From positions 1 through 10,169 of the forward strand of contig JACOEF010000516.1 of assembly GCA_024998705.1 (NCBI GenBank): a DNA stretch of 10,169 bases, written 5' to 3'. This stretch comes from Nitrospira sp. Lineage in GTDB: Bacteria > Nitrospirota > Nitrospiria > Nitrospirales > Nitrospiraceae. Both the position numbers and the translations under genes were made by a program. Positions 1 to 6,427 of the stretch are shown in pieces. The notes beneath the pieces were generated by a model. The model worked only from the letters and a program-made list of their open reading frames with translations, ran no database searches and was not told the origin of the DNA. Position 1 is the first letter of the stretch; every line of letters starts with the position of its first letter.

Positions 1-352
1 CCGACACCTCTGTATGGAGAAAACCACAGGCAGGATGGGCATCCAGATACTCGACCTGACGAGAGAGCTTGTCAGCAATCCACAGGTCATCGGCAACTAA
101 ATACGCGATAAACTCGCCGCTGGCGATTGAGAGGGCAACATTCCGTGCGGCTGATGCACCCTGGTTAGCCTGATACACGTAGCGGATCGTTTTGCCGTAG
201 CCCGCCACCACTTGCTGCGTGTCGTCAGTGGACCCATCATCGACCACGATGATTTCGAAATCACGGTATGCCTGCCTCAACGCCGAGTCGATCGTCTGCC
301 CAAGAAACCGTGCACAATTGTATGTCGGAATCACGACGGATACACGAGGCAT
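1..352 (-). CDS. Family 2 glycosyltransferase, N-terminal part (cut by left edge)
   Basis: The ATG at 352-350 opens a frame that stays open to the window edge, giving 117 codons with no stop. The protein starts MPRVSVVIPTYN, the usual first strand of the GT-A fold. VVDDGSTDD at about residues 37-45 is the nucleotide-binding acidic pair. NQGASAARN at about 63-71 and YLVADDLW at about 84-91 follow; the ADD part matches the metal-binding DXD region of GT2 enzymes. By family knowledge it transfers a sugar from a nucleotide-sugar donor to a lipid-linked or polysaccharide acceptor on the cytoplasmic side of the membrane. Donor and acceptor cannot be read from this part. The start lies 26 bp after the stop of the GT4 gene, so the two are probably co-transcribed. 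No strong Shine-Dalgarno sequence is visible before it. The C-terminal two thirds, including the acceptor region, is outside the window. Confidence 0.93.
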   Translation of the reverse strand, partial: MPRVSVVIPTYNCARFLGQTIDSALRQAYRDFEIIVVDDGSTDDTQQVVAGYGKTIRYVYQANQGASAARNVALSIASGEFIAYLVADDLWIADKLSRQVEYLDAHPACGFLHTEVS

Positions 353-378
353 GTGGGGTGTTACCCAGGATAAACGAC

Positions 379-1617
379 CTATGTAACCTTGTCGGACAGC
401 CGCGGTCGCAAAGCTGTCAGTGTCTTCTCTGTCGCCGTCTCCCAAGAAAACCACTCAGCGGCGAGCTTGAAGGCACCAATCCGAAGGCGCTCGCGCAGAT
501 CCACGTGGTCCATCACTTCAAGTAGGAGATTCGCCACGGCAGGATGATCTTTCGGTTCGCAGGTCAGCACGTTTTCCCCATGGACAAATGCTGTATCCAT
601 TAAAGGCCCTCGCGTCACAATGATGGGAAGTCCGTGCGCGACCATCGAAGCGAAGGAGCTGTTATTTAGCTGAACCCCTTCAAGAAAAGGCAACACACAT
701 ACGTCTGATGCATGAAGAAACAGCGATGCCTCCTCCTCCTCAGACTTGAAGGCGCCGGTCCATGTTGTAACTCCATCTATACGCAACTCCTTCGCAAGCG
801 CCTGCATCTCATCGAAATAGGACGCACCACCTTCGACATCCAAGCCAACCTTCCCTCCAATGAACAGGAGACGGGCCTCAGGCCGTTGCGCAGATACGGC
901 GGCAAAAGCCCGCAACAGTGTTTCAATGCCTTTAATCGGATAGAGATATCCGAAAAACGTGACAACAAACTCGGATGACGTCAGGCCCAACCGTTTCCGG
1001 CCTCGAGCACGCGCCTCCCCTCCTGCATTCGAAGCAATGAACAAGTTCGGCGGCGGCGGAATCAATTCCACTTTCTTGCTGACAGGAGCCCACTCCTCGA
1101 TCAACATCGTACGGTGACGCTCGCACAATGCTATGACCACGTCACTATCGCGCAACAATGTTCCTGAGCTATACGCCACATCCTTCGTACCAGCCCATCG
1201 AACCATCAGTTTTCTGAACAAACGCGAGACATGACTCGTTTTAGACGGGTCGGCCCCCACGAACGCACTCTCATACCGGGAAACGAACGGTACATCTGGG
1301 AATAGCCTCTTAGAGAGCGTGGGCAGGAAGGTCACCATTGGGTGAAACCTGTACATAAGGCCGATGTACATCAGAAAAATCGCATCCGGGGCACAGCTCT
1401 TCAAAAAAGTCCGAACCCGGGGTAGCTCTAGCCAACCCCAGGTCCGCATGATGGGATGCACATGAATCCGAGGATCGTTGGTACCGCCATTCCCGACCGA
1501 CGTAAGCACATGCACTTCAATCTCACGCTCAGCCAACTGCCGGCACAAATGATACGTATTCGTCGCTTCCCCCGCATGCATTGGAGGATACGCCGCTGAA
1601 ATCACCAATACTTTCAT
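379..1617 (-). CDS. Family 4 (GT-B fold) glycosyltransferase
   Basis: This is a full-length protein of 412 residues, typical for GT4. The N-terminal Rossmann domain begins MKVLVISAAYPP, followed by a glycine-containing loop (HAGEATN, residues 14-20) of the type that contacts the acceptor or donor phosphate. The C-terminal donor-binding domain begins near residue 218 (VVTFFGYLYPIKGIETLL), with FIGG at 252-255 and the conserved HGLP at 328-331. The classic EX7E motif is only partly kept: E313 is present, but the second position is S321 (EGVQLNNSS). This variant is, as I recall, common in one GT4 branch, so it need not mean loss of activity. No signal peptide or membrane helix is evident, so it should be a cytosolic or membrane-peripheral enzyme adding a sugar to a growing glycan. 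It begins 40 bp after the epimerase stop and ends 26 bp before the GT2 start, suggesting one transcript. No clear Shine-Dalgarno precedes the ATG. The sugar transferred is unknown. Confidence 0.93.
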   Translation of the reverse strand: MKVLVISAAYPPMHAGEATNTYHLCRQLAEREIEVHVLTSVGNGGTNDPRIHVHPIMRTWGWLELPRVRTFLKSCAPDAIFLMYIGLMYRFHPMVTFLPTLSKRLFPDVPFVSRYESAFVGADPSKTSHVSRLFRKLMVRWAGTKDVAYSSGTLLRDSDVVIALCERHRTMLIEEWAPVSKKVELIPPPPNLFIASNAGGEARARGRKRLGLTSSEFVVTFFGYLYPIKGIETLLRAFAAVSAQRPEARLLFIGGKVGLDVEGGASYFDEMQALAKELRIDGVTTWTGAFKSEEEEASLFLHASDVCVLPFLEGVQLNNSSFASMVAHGLPIIVTRGPLMDTAFVHGENVLTCEPKDHPAVANLLLEVMDHVDLRERLRIGAFKLAAEWFSWETATEKTLTALRPRLSDKVT

Positions 1618-1657
1618 TTCGTACGCATCGTCTCAGAAGCTTCGCAGCGTAAACCAG

Positions 1658-2728
1658 TTACACCGCCGAATTAACCGCAGCCGCCCGCTTCAGCCACGAC
1701 TGGTGAACTTCCTCAAAGATATGCTTCAACGATTTCGTAATGCCCCAGCCAGGGTAGTGTGTGGTCATCTTGTTGAGATTGCTGATGTAGCAAATATGAT
1801 CGCCTTCGCGATTTTTGTCGACATACTCATACAGCATCTTTTTGCCCGAAATAGCCTCAATCATGTCGAACGCCTCATAAATGGAGCAGCTGTTTCCTCG
1901 TCCGCCGCCGAGATTGTATACCTCGCCGCTTCGTGGATTCTCGATGAAGGCGTGAATGAATCGTGCGACATCAAGGGAATGAATATTGTCTCGAACCTGT
2001 TTCCCTTTATAGCCGAAGATGCTGTACTTCTTACCCTCTAAATTGCATTTGACGAGATAGCTCAAAAAGCCATGCAACTCAACGCCAGAATGATTCGGGC
2101 CGGTGAGACAACCTCCCCGCAAACAACAGGTCTTCATGCTGAAATAGCGCCCATACTCTTGCACCATGACATCCGCAGCCACTTTCGAAGCACCGAAAAG
2201 CGAGTGTTTCGACTGATCGATACGCATGTGCTCCGTGATTCCGTCGACATCGTTGGGCGACGCATAGTCCCAACGTTTGGCCTGCTCTACGAGAGGCAAT
2301 TCATTCGGCGCGTCGCCGTACACTTTATTAGTGGACATGTGCACAAATACTGCACCTGGGGCGTGCAACCTGGTCGCCTCAAGGAGATTCAACGTACCCA
2401 CCGCATTGGTATCGAAATCATCGAACGGTATCTTGGCTGCCAGGTCATGTGAGGGCTGTGCCGCTGTATGCACAATCACACTCGGCTTGAGCTCTTGAAG
2501 GAGCGCTAATGCGCCCTTGCGATCTCGGATGTCGAGCTCGTGGTGGCGGAACTGCTTCAGATCAGCCTGCAACCGGCGTTGATTCCAACGCGTGTCGCCT
2601 TGTGGTCCAAAAAACGTGGCTCGAGTGTTGTTATCGACTCCATGGATAGACCATCCGTGACCATGAAAATACGCGCACACCTCAGAGCCGATGAGACCAG
2701 AAGACCCGGTGACGAGCATTCGCTTCAT
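1658..2728 (-). CDS. NAD-dependent nucleotide-sugar epimerase, CDP-paratose/tyvelose 2-epimerase-like
   Basis: This is a 356-residue extended SDR protein. The Rossmann motif GSSGLIGS (residues 8-15) follows [17 protein letters not shown] (86-95), MSTNKVYGD (131-139), [12 protein letters not shown] (204-215) and QVRDNIH (244-250) are characteristic of the CDP-paratose 2-epimerase (RfbE) type, which interconverts CDP-paratose and CDP-tyvelose. The ATG at 2728 gives the Rossmann strand at the right distance from the N-terminus, with GAGGGAG about 10 nt upstream. The SDR catalytic motif reads FGASK at 178-182, with Phe where Tyr is expected, while S132/T133 and K182 are kept. A close but functionally distinct subfamily is therefore possible. 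The presence of rfbF at the far end of the window fits a CDP-sugar substrate, but no 3-deoxygenase (RfbH) is visible. It is the first gene after the 873-bp gap and leads the glycosyltransferase group. The fold and class are near certain; the exact substrate is inferred. Confidence 0.9.
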   Translation of the reverse strand: MKRMLVTGSSGLIGSEVCAYFHGHGWSIHGVDNNTRATFFGPQGDTRWNQRRLQADLKQFRHHELDIRDRKGALALLQELKPSVIVHTAAQPSHDLAAKIPFDDFDTNAVGTLNLLEATRLHAPGAVFVHMSTNKVYGDAPNELPLVEQAKRWDYASPNDVDGITEHMRIDQSKHSLFGASKVAADVMVQEYGRYFSMKTCCLRGGCLTGPNHSGVELHGFLSYLVKCNLEGKKYSIFGYKGKQVRDNIHSLDVARFIHAFIENPRSGEVYNLGGGRGNSCSIYEAFDMIEAISGKKMLYEYVDKNREGDHICYISNLNKMTTHYPGWGITKSLKHIFEEVHQSWLKRAAAVNSAV

Positions 2729-2770
2729 GATGTGCTTACTCCCTCTCTATTCTCAATTCACTGTGCCCTT

Positions 2771-2782
2771 CATCGATCGATG
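2771..2782. repeat. Perfect 12-bp palindrome CATCGATCGATG
   Basis: This self-complementary 12-mer lies 43 bp upstream of the epimerase ATG, in the probable leader of that gene. It contains overlapping ATCGAT units. It could be an operator or a small hairpin in the leader RNA, or simply chance. No poly-T tract follows on either strand, so it is not a terminator. Confidence 0.3.
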
Positions 2783-2914
2783 AACCTACCCTACCAGTTG
2801 AGGACCATGTTCGTTCCAGTACAAACCATCGGCAGGGCAAATATTTTCTTCCGATGATGGCCTCGACCAACCAAGAAATTTTTCAGCCGCAACAGTTACG
2901 CAGGACCGCTCATC

Positions 2915-2938
2915 GAATAGGAACTCCTCCGCCTATTC
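2915..2938. repeat. Inverted repeat GAATAGG / CCTATTC with a 10-nt loop
   Basis: The two 7-bp arms at 2915-2921 and 2932-2938 are exact reverse complements, with 10 nt between them. The right arm overlaps the -10 box of the promoter candidate at 2935-2940. In RNA made from the minus strand this would form a small stem near the 5' end. No T-run follows, so it is not an intrinsic terminator. Confidence 0.25.
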
Positions 2939-2963
2939 TTGATCACAACGCTTAAGCGTTCAA
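2935..2963 (-). promoter_or_regulatory. Candidate sigma-70-type promoter before the epimerase gene
   Basis: On the minus strand, TTGAAC (2963-2958) is followed by a 17-bp spacer and AAGAAT (2940-2935). Each hexamer matches the consensus at four of six positions and the spacing is optimal. It points at the epimerase, whose start lies about 200 bp downstream. The 14-bp palindrome at 2947-2960 covers part of the -35 box and most of the spacer, where a dimeric regulator could act. The match is weak enough to occur by chance in a gap of this size. Confidence 0.25.
2947..2960. repeat. Perfect 14-bp palindrome AACGCTTAAGCGTT
   Basis: The sequence is identical to its own reverse complement over 14 bp and lies in non-coding DNA between the two gene groups. 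It overlaps the promoter candidate at 2935-2963. Palindromes of this size in a promoter region are a common form of operator for dimeric regulators. No second copy was seen in the window, so the operator role is only inferred. Confidence 0.4.
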
Positions 2964-3070
2964 GTTCATTGTCATTATCGATACACACGTTCGCCCAATA
3001 CAGTCGTCCACCCTTCTCCCTGCAACGCGTTCCCCATCTGGCATTCTGTTTATCCAAGGTGGATAGACCG

Positions 3071-3091
3071 GGGCTCGAGGCAGCCGAGCCC
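3071..3091. repeat. G+C-rich hairpin GGGCTCG / CGAGCCC with a 7-nt loop
   Basis: The arms at 3071-3077 and 3085-3091 pair perfectly, giving a stable 7-bp stem rich in G and C. It lies downstream of the broken oxygenase gene in the direction of transcription. It lacks the T-tract that an intrinsic terminator needs on the minus strand, so a terminator role is unlikely but cannot be excluded for a Rho-assisted or non-canonical site. Confidence 0.25.
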
Positions 3092-3601
3092 AAGCATTAC
3101 TGCTATGCCGAACAGCGCAATATCACTCAACACCCGAACTATCGCACACCGCCACACATGGCCGCTCTTCTTTCGTGGCGGTACGGATATTCCATTTTCA
3201 CCATGGGTAACGAGAACTAGCCGGCCGACTACACTGGGACAACGCCTGAGGTCAGACACGAGTCCCAAAAGACGCCTACCCCTTAGACATGCGCAATCCA
3301 GGCATAGTGCCAGTATCAATTTACTCGGATCCTGACGGGGTCATTCAACATATACAGGGAGATCCTGAACGTAGGCACATCCGCAAGTAGTAAACGGAAC
3401 GTCTCTACCCAAACCCAACAGGCAGACAATTTCAGTGAGTTACCGTTTGTACATCGATAGACCAGGCTCGATAACTGAAACAGGCATGAGCCGAGACTCT
3501 CAGTCTGACACACGAACATACAACTGCCGCCAGAAAATGCCCAGGTTCGGAATATCCGGACTACCAGAAGAACTCAGAAGCACAGAGACTTCACTCGCAG
3601 G

Positions 3602-4542
3602 CTACTTTGCATCCTCTGTGTCTACCCGGTGCCGATAAACAAGGTCGCCATCGGCAGCGGTCCCATCGTCATACAGAGCGATCAACTCTTCCGGCAAGCG
3701 CGAAAAGTCTGTGCCCCGCAAATAGTCCCGCATCGTGGTCCCTGTACATTCTTCGTCCACCTTCGGGGCGCCCTTCTTTCCTCGCACATCGTCTTCATGA
3801 ACGACTCTGGAATCGATGCTGAACCTTGTCTTTCCTGAGGTATTGGGAACGCTCGAATGCATCTGTGCCCCTGAAAAAAAGACAATCCCCCCGGCCGGAA
3901 CGATGAGACGGATCGGGGATCAAGTTCAAGCGGCTCGGTCGGCTTAGGAAGGGGGCGAGGATCTTCCTTCAAAAACTTCGCAACATGATCGCCGCGATTC
4001 TGCTGATTCCATTGATAGTAATTGTACCCGTTTGAGCTATTCTTGACGGGGCGATTCCAATACTGGGGATGGAAAGCCATCGCATTGTCGGACTGAATAT
4101 CATAAATGGGAATCCACCAATTGATCTGGCAGGGCGGAGCGGAATACCAGGTATCCCGATGCGGATGCCAAGCATAGGCAATACCGGTCGTCAGGTAGTT
4201 ATCGCTTGTGGAGCTGCGCATTTTCGGAACGTCAAAGTACGTCTTCTCAAGGTCACACCCCATTTCCAAGAAAATGCTCTGAATCAGACGCTTCGACTCA
4301 GGATGGTGAATGAACCCTGGCTTTAACTTCAGCAAGGTATCTGCGTACTGATCTACGGACATGTGGTGTTGAGCCGTTTCCGGATCAAATGGTGCAAACG
4401 CTTCTTGAATCAGCGTACGGGCGAATCTGACCAGCGCCAGTGTGCTCGGGCGCGGGGCATACACCAGGAGTTGCCCATTAAACAACGGTTGGCGGCGTTG
4501 TTCATCGGTGACAGGAGAATCGTAATAAATGGTATTGTTCAT
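3602..4542 (-). pseudogene. PhyH-like Fe(II)/2-oxoglutarate dioxygenase, broken by a -1 frameshift
   Basis: The gene starts at the ATG 4542-4540, overlapping the upstream stop by 4 nt (ATGA), with AGGAG placed ideally before it. Frame 1 carries the Fe(II) motif HxD as H128-R-D130 (AWHPHRDTWY) and is sound to D208-P209. It then runs into an arginine-rich nonsense tail ending at 3682. The true C-terminus continues in the next frame: VPAGGIVFFSG, then MHSSVPN and TRFSID, ending at TAG 3604-3602. The slip lies at the CCCC run (plus strand 3915-3918). Restoring one C gives LDPPIRLIVPAGG and a 313-residue protein. By family logic H229 would be the third iron ligand and R240 the 2-oxoglutarate anchor, so the uncorrected product lacks both and should be inactive. 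Family members hydroxylate or otherwise oxidise small molecules. A sugar or lipid substrate here is inferred only from the operon. A gene caller would report 3682-4542 and 3602-3862 separately. Confidence 0.85.
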
Positions 4543-5882
4543 GTTCTCCTCACATCAGATGTGATCTGACTCCCACATTCCTTCAACAATCCGACGTTCA
4601 ACAGGGCTTCCACCGCGGCATGAACTCGATGAAACGGGACATCAGCACGCTCGGCAATATCGAGCACGGTATGCTGCCCATCCGAGAGGTTTAACACCCA
4701 CAGAAGGACCAACTCCTTAAATTGCTTATCTTGCTGCCCGGCGATGGCTCGATATAACCCGCGACGTCCTAGCTGAGGCTCGCACTTAGGATTTTGATTG
4801 TGATAGGTCCGATTACATTCCAGTAAGTCGAAGAGCTCGATGCAGCGGGTATAGGAGTGAGCCAGGGATTCGGGCTTCACAAAGTCCAGATTGTCCGCAG
4901 AGGAGTGATACTCCGGATATTCGCCATGGGGCGTCCTCATCAAACAGCCCACTGGCAGGTTAAAGCCAGGCGAGCAATACTGTCGTTCGTCATACCCGTA
5001 TGGGAAGAAATCAATCAATGCGTGGGCGTCTCCCGAATGCTTGAGGATATGAACCATTGCACGATCAATTTCGGCCTGCCCCTGACGACTCCTTTTATAC
5101 GTAATCCCGCCTTCATCACCGATCCCTGTCAGCACCAATCCGTGCTTAATGTGCGGAATGACATCCTCGTTCTTCGCCAGCCACGTGATGGAACCGATAG
5201 TCCCAGGAATAAACACAACCCGATAGGAGTAGCGGCGCGGACGAAGCGCCAGCGCCTGAGCCAGCATGACAGCTACAGCAATTCCTGAAAGATTGTCGTT
5301 ACACAGCGATGGGTGACAGATATGAGTTGAAACAAGGACTTCATCCGAGGTCTGACCGGGCAAATAGCACTCACCATATGTGAGTGCGCCGGGCTGAAGG
5401 CTGGAGTCGATTAATACGTCATACTCCTCCTCCACTAATCGCTCGAGATCCTTATGGGGAAGACAAAACCCCCAGTTTTCCTGGTAGTACGATGTACGGT
5501 AGGGAATCCACTCCGGATGATCCGGCAGGCTAAAAAGATGCGGCCGTAGTTCATCGAGTCGCATACGCCGCTGAATCGGCGTGCTATAACTCATAAGGTG
5601 TAAGTTGTTGACCTTGAAGTCAGCAATTCGTCTCCCATCCTTATCCTTGATCCACGCATCTTTGACATTCCACTCCAAAGGAACCGTCCAATCAAAAACT
5701 TGCGTTCCGCTCGGCACCTCACACATCGTCAACGGAATTCGCCGCTGAATTAAACGAAGCGTCTCACGCACCCCGTCACCAGTAATGCTCCGGCACAAGG
5801 GATACAATTCAGTCACAAAATCATGCAACGATCGCCCAACCTCAGAAGCGCCAGATACTTTGTCCCCCGCCACTGTGCTCAC
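4539..5882 (-). CDS. DUF4910/DUF2172 aminopeptidase-like protein with C-terminal winged helix
   Basis: I place the start at the GTG 5882-5880, which overlaps the upstream TGA by 4 nt (GTGA) and has GAGG 9 nt before it. A longer frame would start at a TTG at 5918, buried in the upstream gene. This gives 447 residues. LHDFVTELYPLCRSITGDGV near the N-terminus is the signature opening of this family. The M28-like core shows THICHPSLCNDNLSG (about 186-200), with H187, H190 and D196 as probable zinc ligands, then FPYGYDERQYCSPG (about 293-306, E299) and EYHSSADN with H326. The last 65 residues (from about GLYRAIAGQQ) form a winged-helix domain of the HTH_47 type. No signal peptide is seen, so it should be cytosolic. 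Relatives are often found in surface-glycan loci, but I know of no settled reaction. Amide hydrolysis or deacylation of a sugar intermediate is a guess from the fold. It is translationally coupled on both sides. Confidence 0.9.
   Translation of the reverse strand: MSTVAGDKVSGASEVGRSLHDFVTELYPLCRSITGDGVRETLRLIQRRIPLTMCEVPSGTQVFDWTVPLEWNVKDAWIKDKDGRRIADFKVNNLHLMSYSTPIQRRMRLDELRPHLFSLPDHPEWIPYRTSYYQENWGFCLPHKDLERLVEEEYDVLIDSSLQPGALTYGECYLPGQTSDEVLVSTHICHPSLCNDNLSGIAVAVMLAQALALRPRRYSYRVVFIPGTIGSITWLAKNEDVIPHIKHGLVLTGIGDEGGITYKRSRQGQAEIDRAMVHILKHSGDAHALIDFFPYGYDERQYCSPGFNLPVGCLMRTPHGEYPEYHSSADNLDFVKPESLAHSYTRCIELFDLLECNRTYHNQNPKCEPQLGRRGLYRAIAGQQDKQFKELVLLWVLNLSDGQHTVLDIAERADVPFHRVHAAVEALLNVGLLKECGSQITSDVRRT
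4543..4550 (-). promoter_or_regulatory. Strong ribosome binding site AGGAGAAC before the oxygenase gene
   Basis: AGGAG lies 3 nt before the ATG at 4542, inside the last codons of the upstream DUF4910 gene. Together with the ATGA overlap it fixes the oxygenase start and suggests translational coupling plus independent initiation. Confidence 0.7.
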
Positions 5883-6427
5883 GAGTGTGGTCCTCGATTG
5901 GGAGCAAACGTCGGCCAACTTCGATCCCTATCCGACATGTGAGTGATAGACTCCGGCCATTCGATCCCGAATGCGGGATCATCCCATCGAAATCCACGCG
6001 CGGCATCTGGCACATGGTACGCTGACATATGATAAAACACCTCTGCGGAATCTTGGAGCGTAATATAACCGTGGGCGAATGTGGCGGGGATATAGAGCAT
6101 CCGGCGATTCTCCGCGGACAACACCACCCCGACAGACTGGCAATACGTGGGAGACTCGGGCCTCAAGTCTACCATGACATCGTAGATGGCCCCCCTGATG
6201 CACTGAACAAGCTTGACCTCCTCGTACGGAGCTGCTTGGTAATGCATACCGCGCATGGTTCCCTTGTGATGGCTCACCGAAAGATTATGTTGAACCCAGG
6301 CAACCTGAATCCCTTTGGTCGCAGCCTCTTTCTGACACCACGCTCGGGCAAACATTCCCCGCCCATCTTGCGCCGGCTCGAGCTCAATGACAAACGCACC
6401 CTTCAGCAGAGTTTCAGTAAAGATCAT
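5879..6427 (-). CDS. RmlC-like dTDP-4-dehydrorhamnose 3,5-epimerase family (cupin) protein
   Basis: The start is taken as the ATG 6427-6425, overlapping the methyltransferase TGA (ATGA). AGAGGTGA at 6445-6438 serves as ribosome site. An upstream extension to 6475 lies wholly inside the previous gene and is rejected. The 182-residue length matches RmlC. Motifs are DGRGMFARAW (21-30), GTMRGMHYQ (56-64) with the expected catalytic base H62, FAHGYITL (117-124), FYHMS with Y132, and WDDPAFGIEWP (148-158). In RmlC the His/Asp pair and a Tyr epimerise C3 and C5 of a 4-keto-6-deoxy sugar, and these elements look intact. This sequence resembles the wider branch of the family found in diverse glycan loci rather than a classic rmlBDAC set, and rmlA, rmlB and rmlD are absent here. 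It probably acts on the same 4-keto sugar as the adjoining C-methyltransferase; the nucleotide carrier is unknown (CDP from rfbF is a guess). Confidence 0.92.
   Translation of the reverse strand: MIFTETLLKGAFVIELEPAQDGRGMFARAWCQKEAATKGIQVAWVQHNLSVSHHKGTMRGMHYQAAPYEEVKLVQCIRGAIYDVMVDLRPESPTYCQSVGVVLSAENRRMLYIPATFAHGYITLQDSAEVFYHMSAYHVPDAARGFRWDDPAFGIEWPESITHMSDRDRSWPTFAPNRGPHS

Larger units (their letters stand above)
2729..3601. other. 873-bp gap without a recognisable gene
   Basis: No open frame on either strand of this stretch gives a protein I can relate to a family. The frames present are short (under about 100 codons), overlap each other on both strands, and have cysteine- and arginine-rich or otherwise unlikely compositions. 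The longest minus-strand frames (3050-3319 and 3316-3519) contain some hydrophobic stretches but no motif and no good ribosome site. The stretch holds short palindromes and inverted repeats, listed separately, and a weak promoter candidate. It separates two gene groups, so it probably carries the leader of the epimerase-glycosyltransferase group. It could also be a worn-out remnant of a lost gene, but no alignable remnant was seen. Confidence 0.6.

Noticed and set aside
1..120. Loss of the first Asp in the DADD-type motif of the GT2 enzyme (VADD)
   Set aside because: The two following Asp residues, which match the metal-binding pair in characterised GT2 enzymes, are kept, and other residues are common at the first position. 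Not good evidence of inactivity.
2072..2452. Plus-strand open frames opposite the epimerase gene and similar frames opposite other genes
   Set aside because: They are shadows of strongly conserved minus-strand genes and have no family motifs of their own.
3050..3319. Minus-strand frame of 89 codons with a hydrophobic stretch in the gap
   Set aside because: It has no ribosome site, is rich in Arg and Cys before the hydrophobic part, overlaps other equally long frames and matches no family I know.
3494..3506. Small inverted repeat AGACT-CTC-AGTCT as a terminator of the oxygenase operon
   Set aside because: The 5-bp stem is weak and no T-run follows on the minus strand.
3316..3519. Minus-strand frame in the gap as a possible remnant of a membrane polymerase or glycosyltransferase
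   Set aside because: It is open for some length but shows no recognisable motif, and its composition (many Cys and Ser) is unlike the neighbouring genes.
5883..5918. Longer start (TTG at 5918) for the DUF4910 gene
   Set aside because: It would overlap the cupin gene by 40 nt and add 12 residues with no family likeness. The GTG at 5882 has a 4-nt overlap and a GAGG box.
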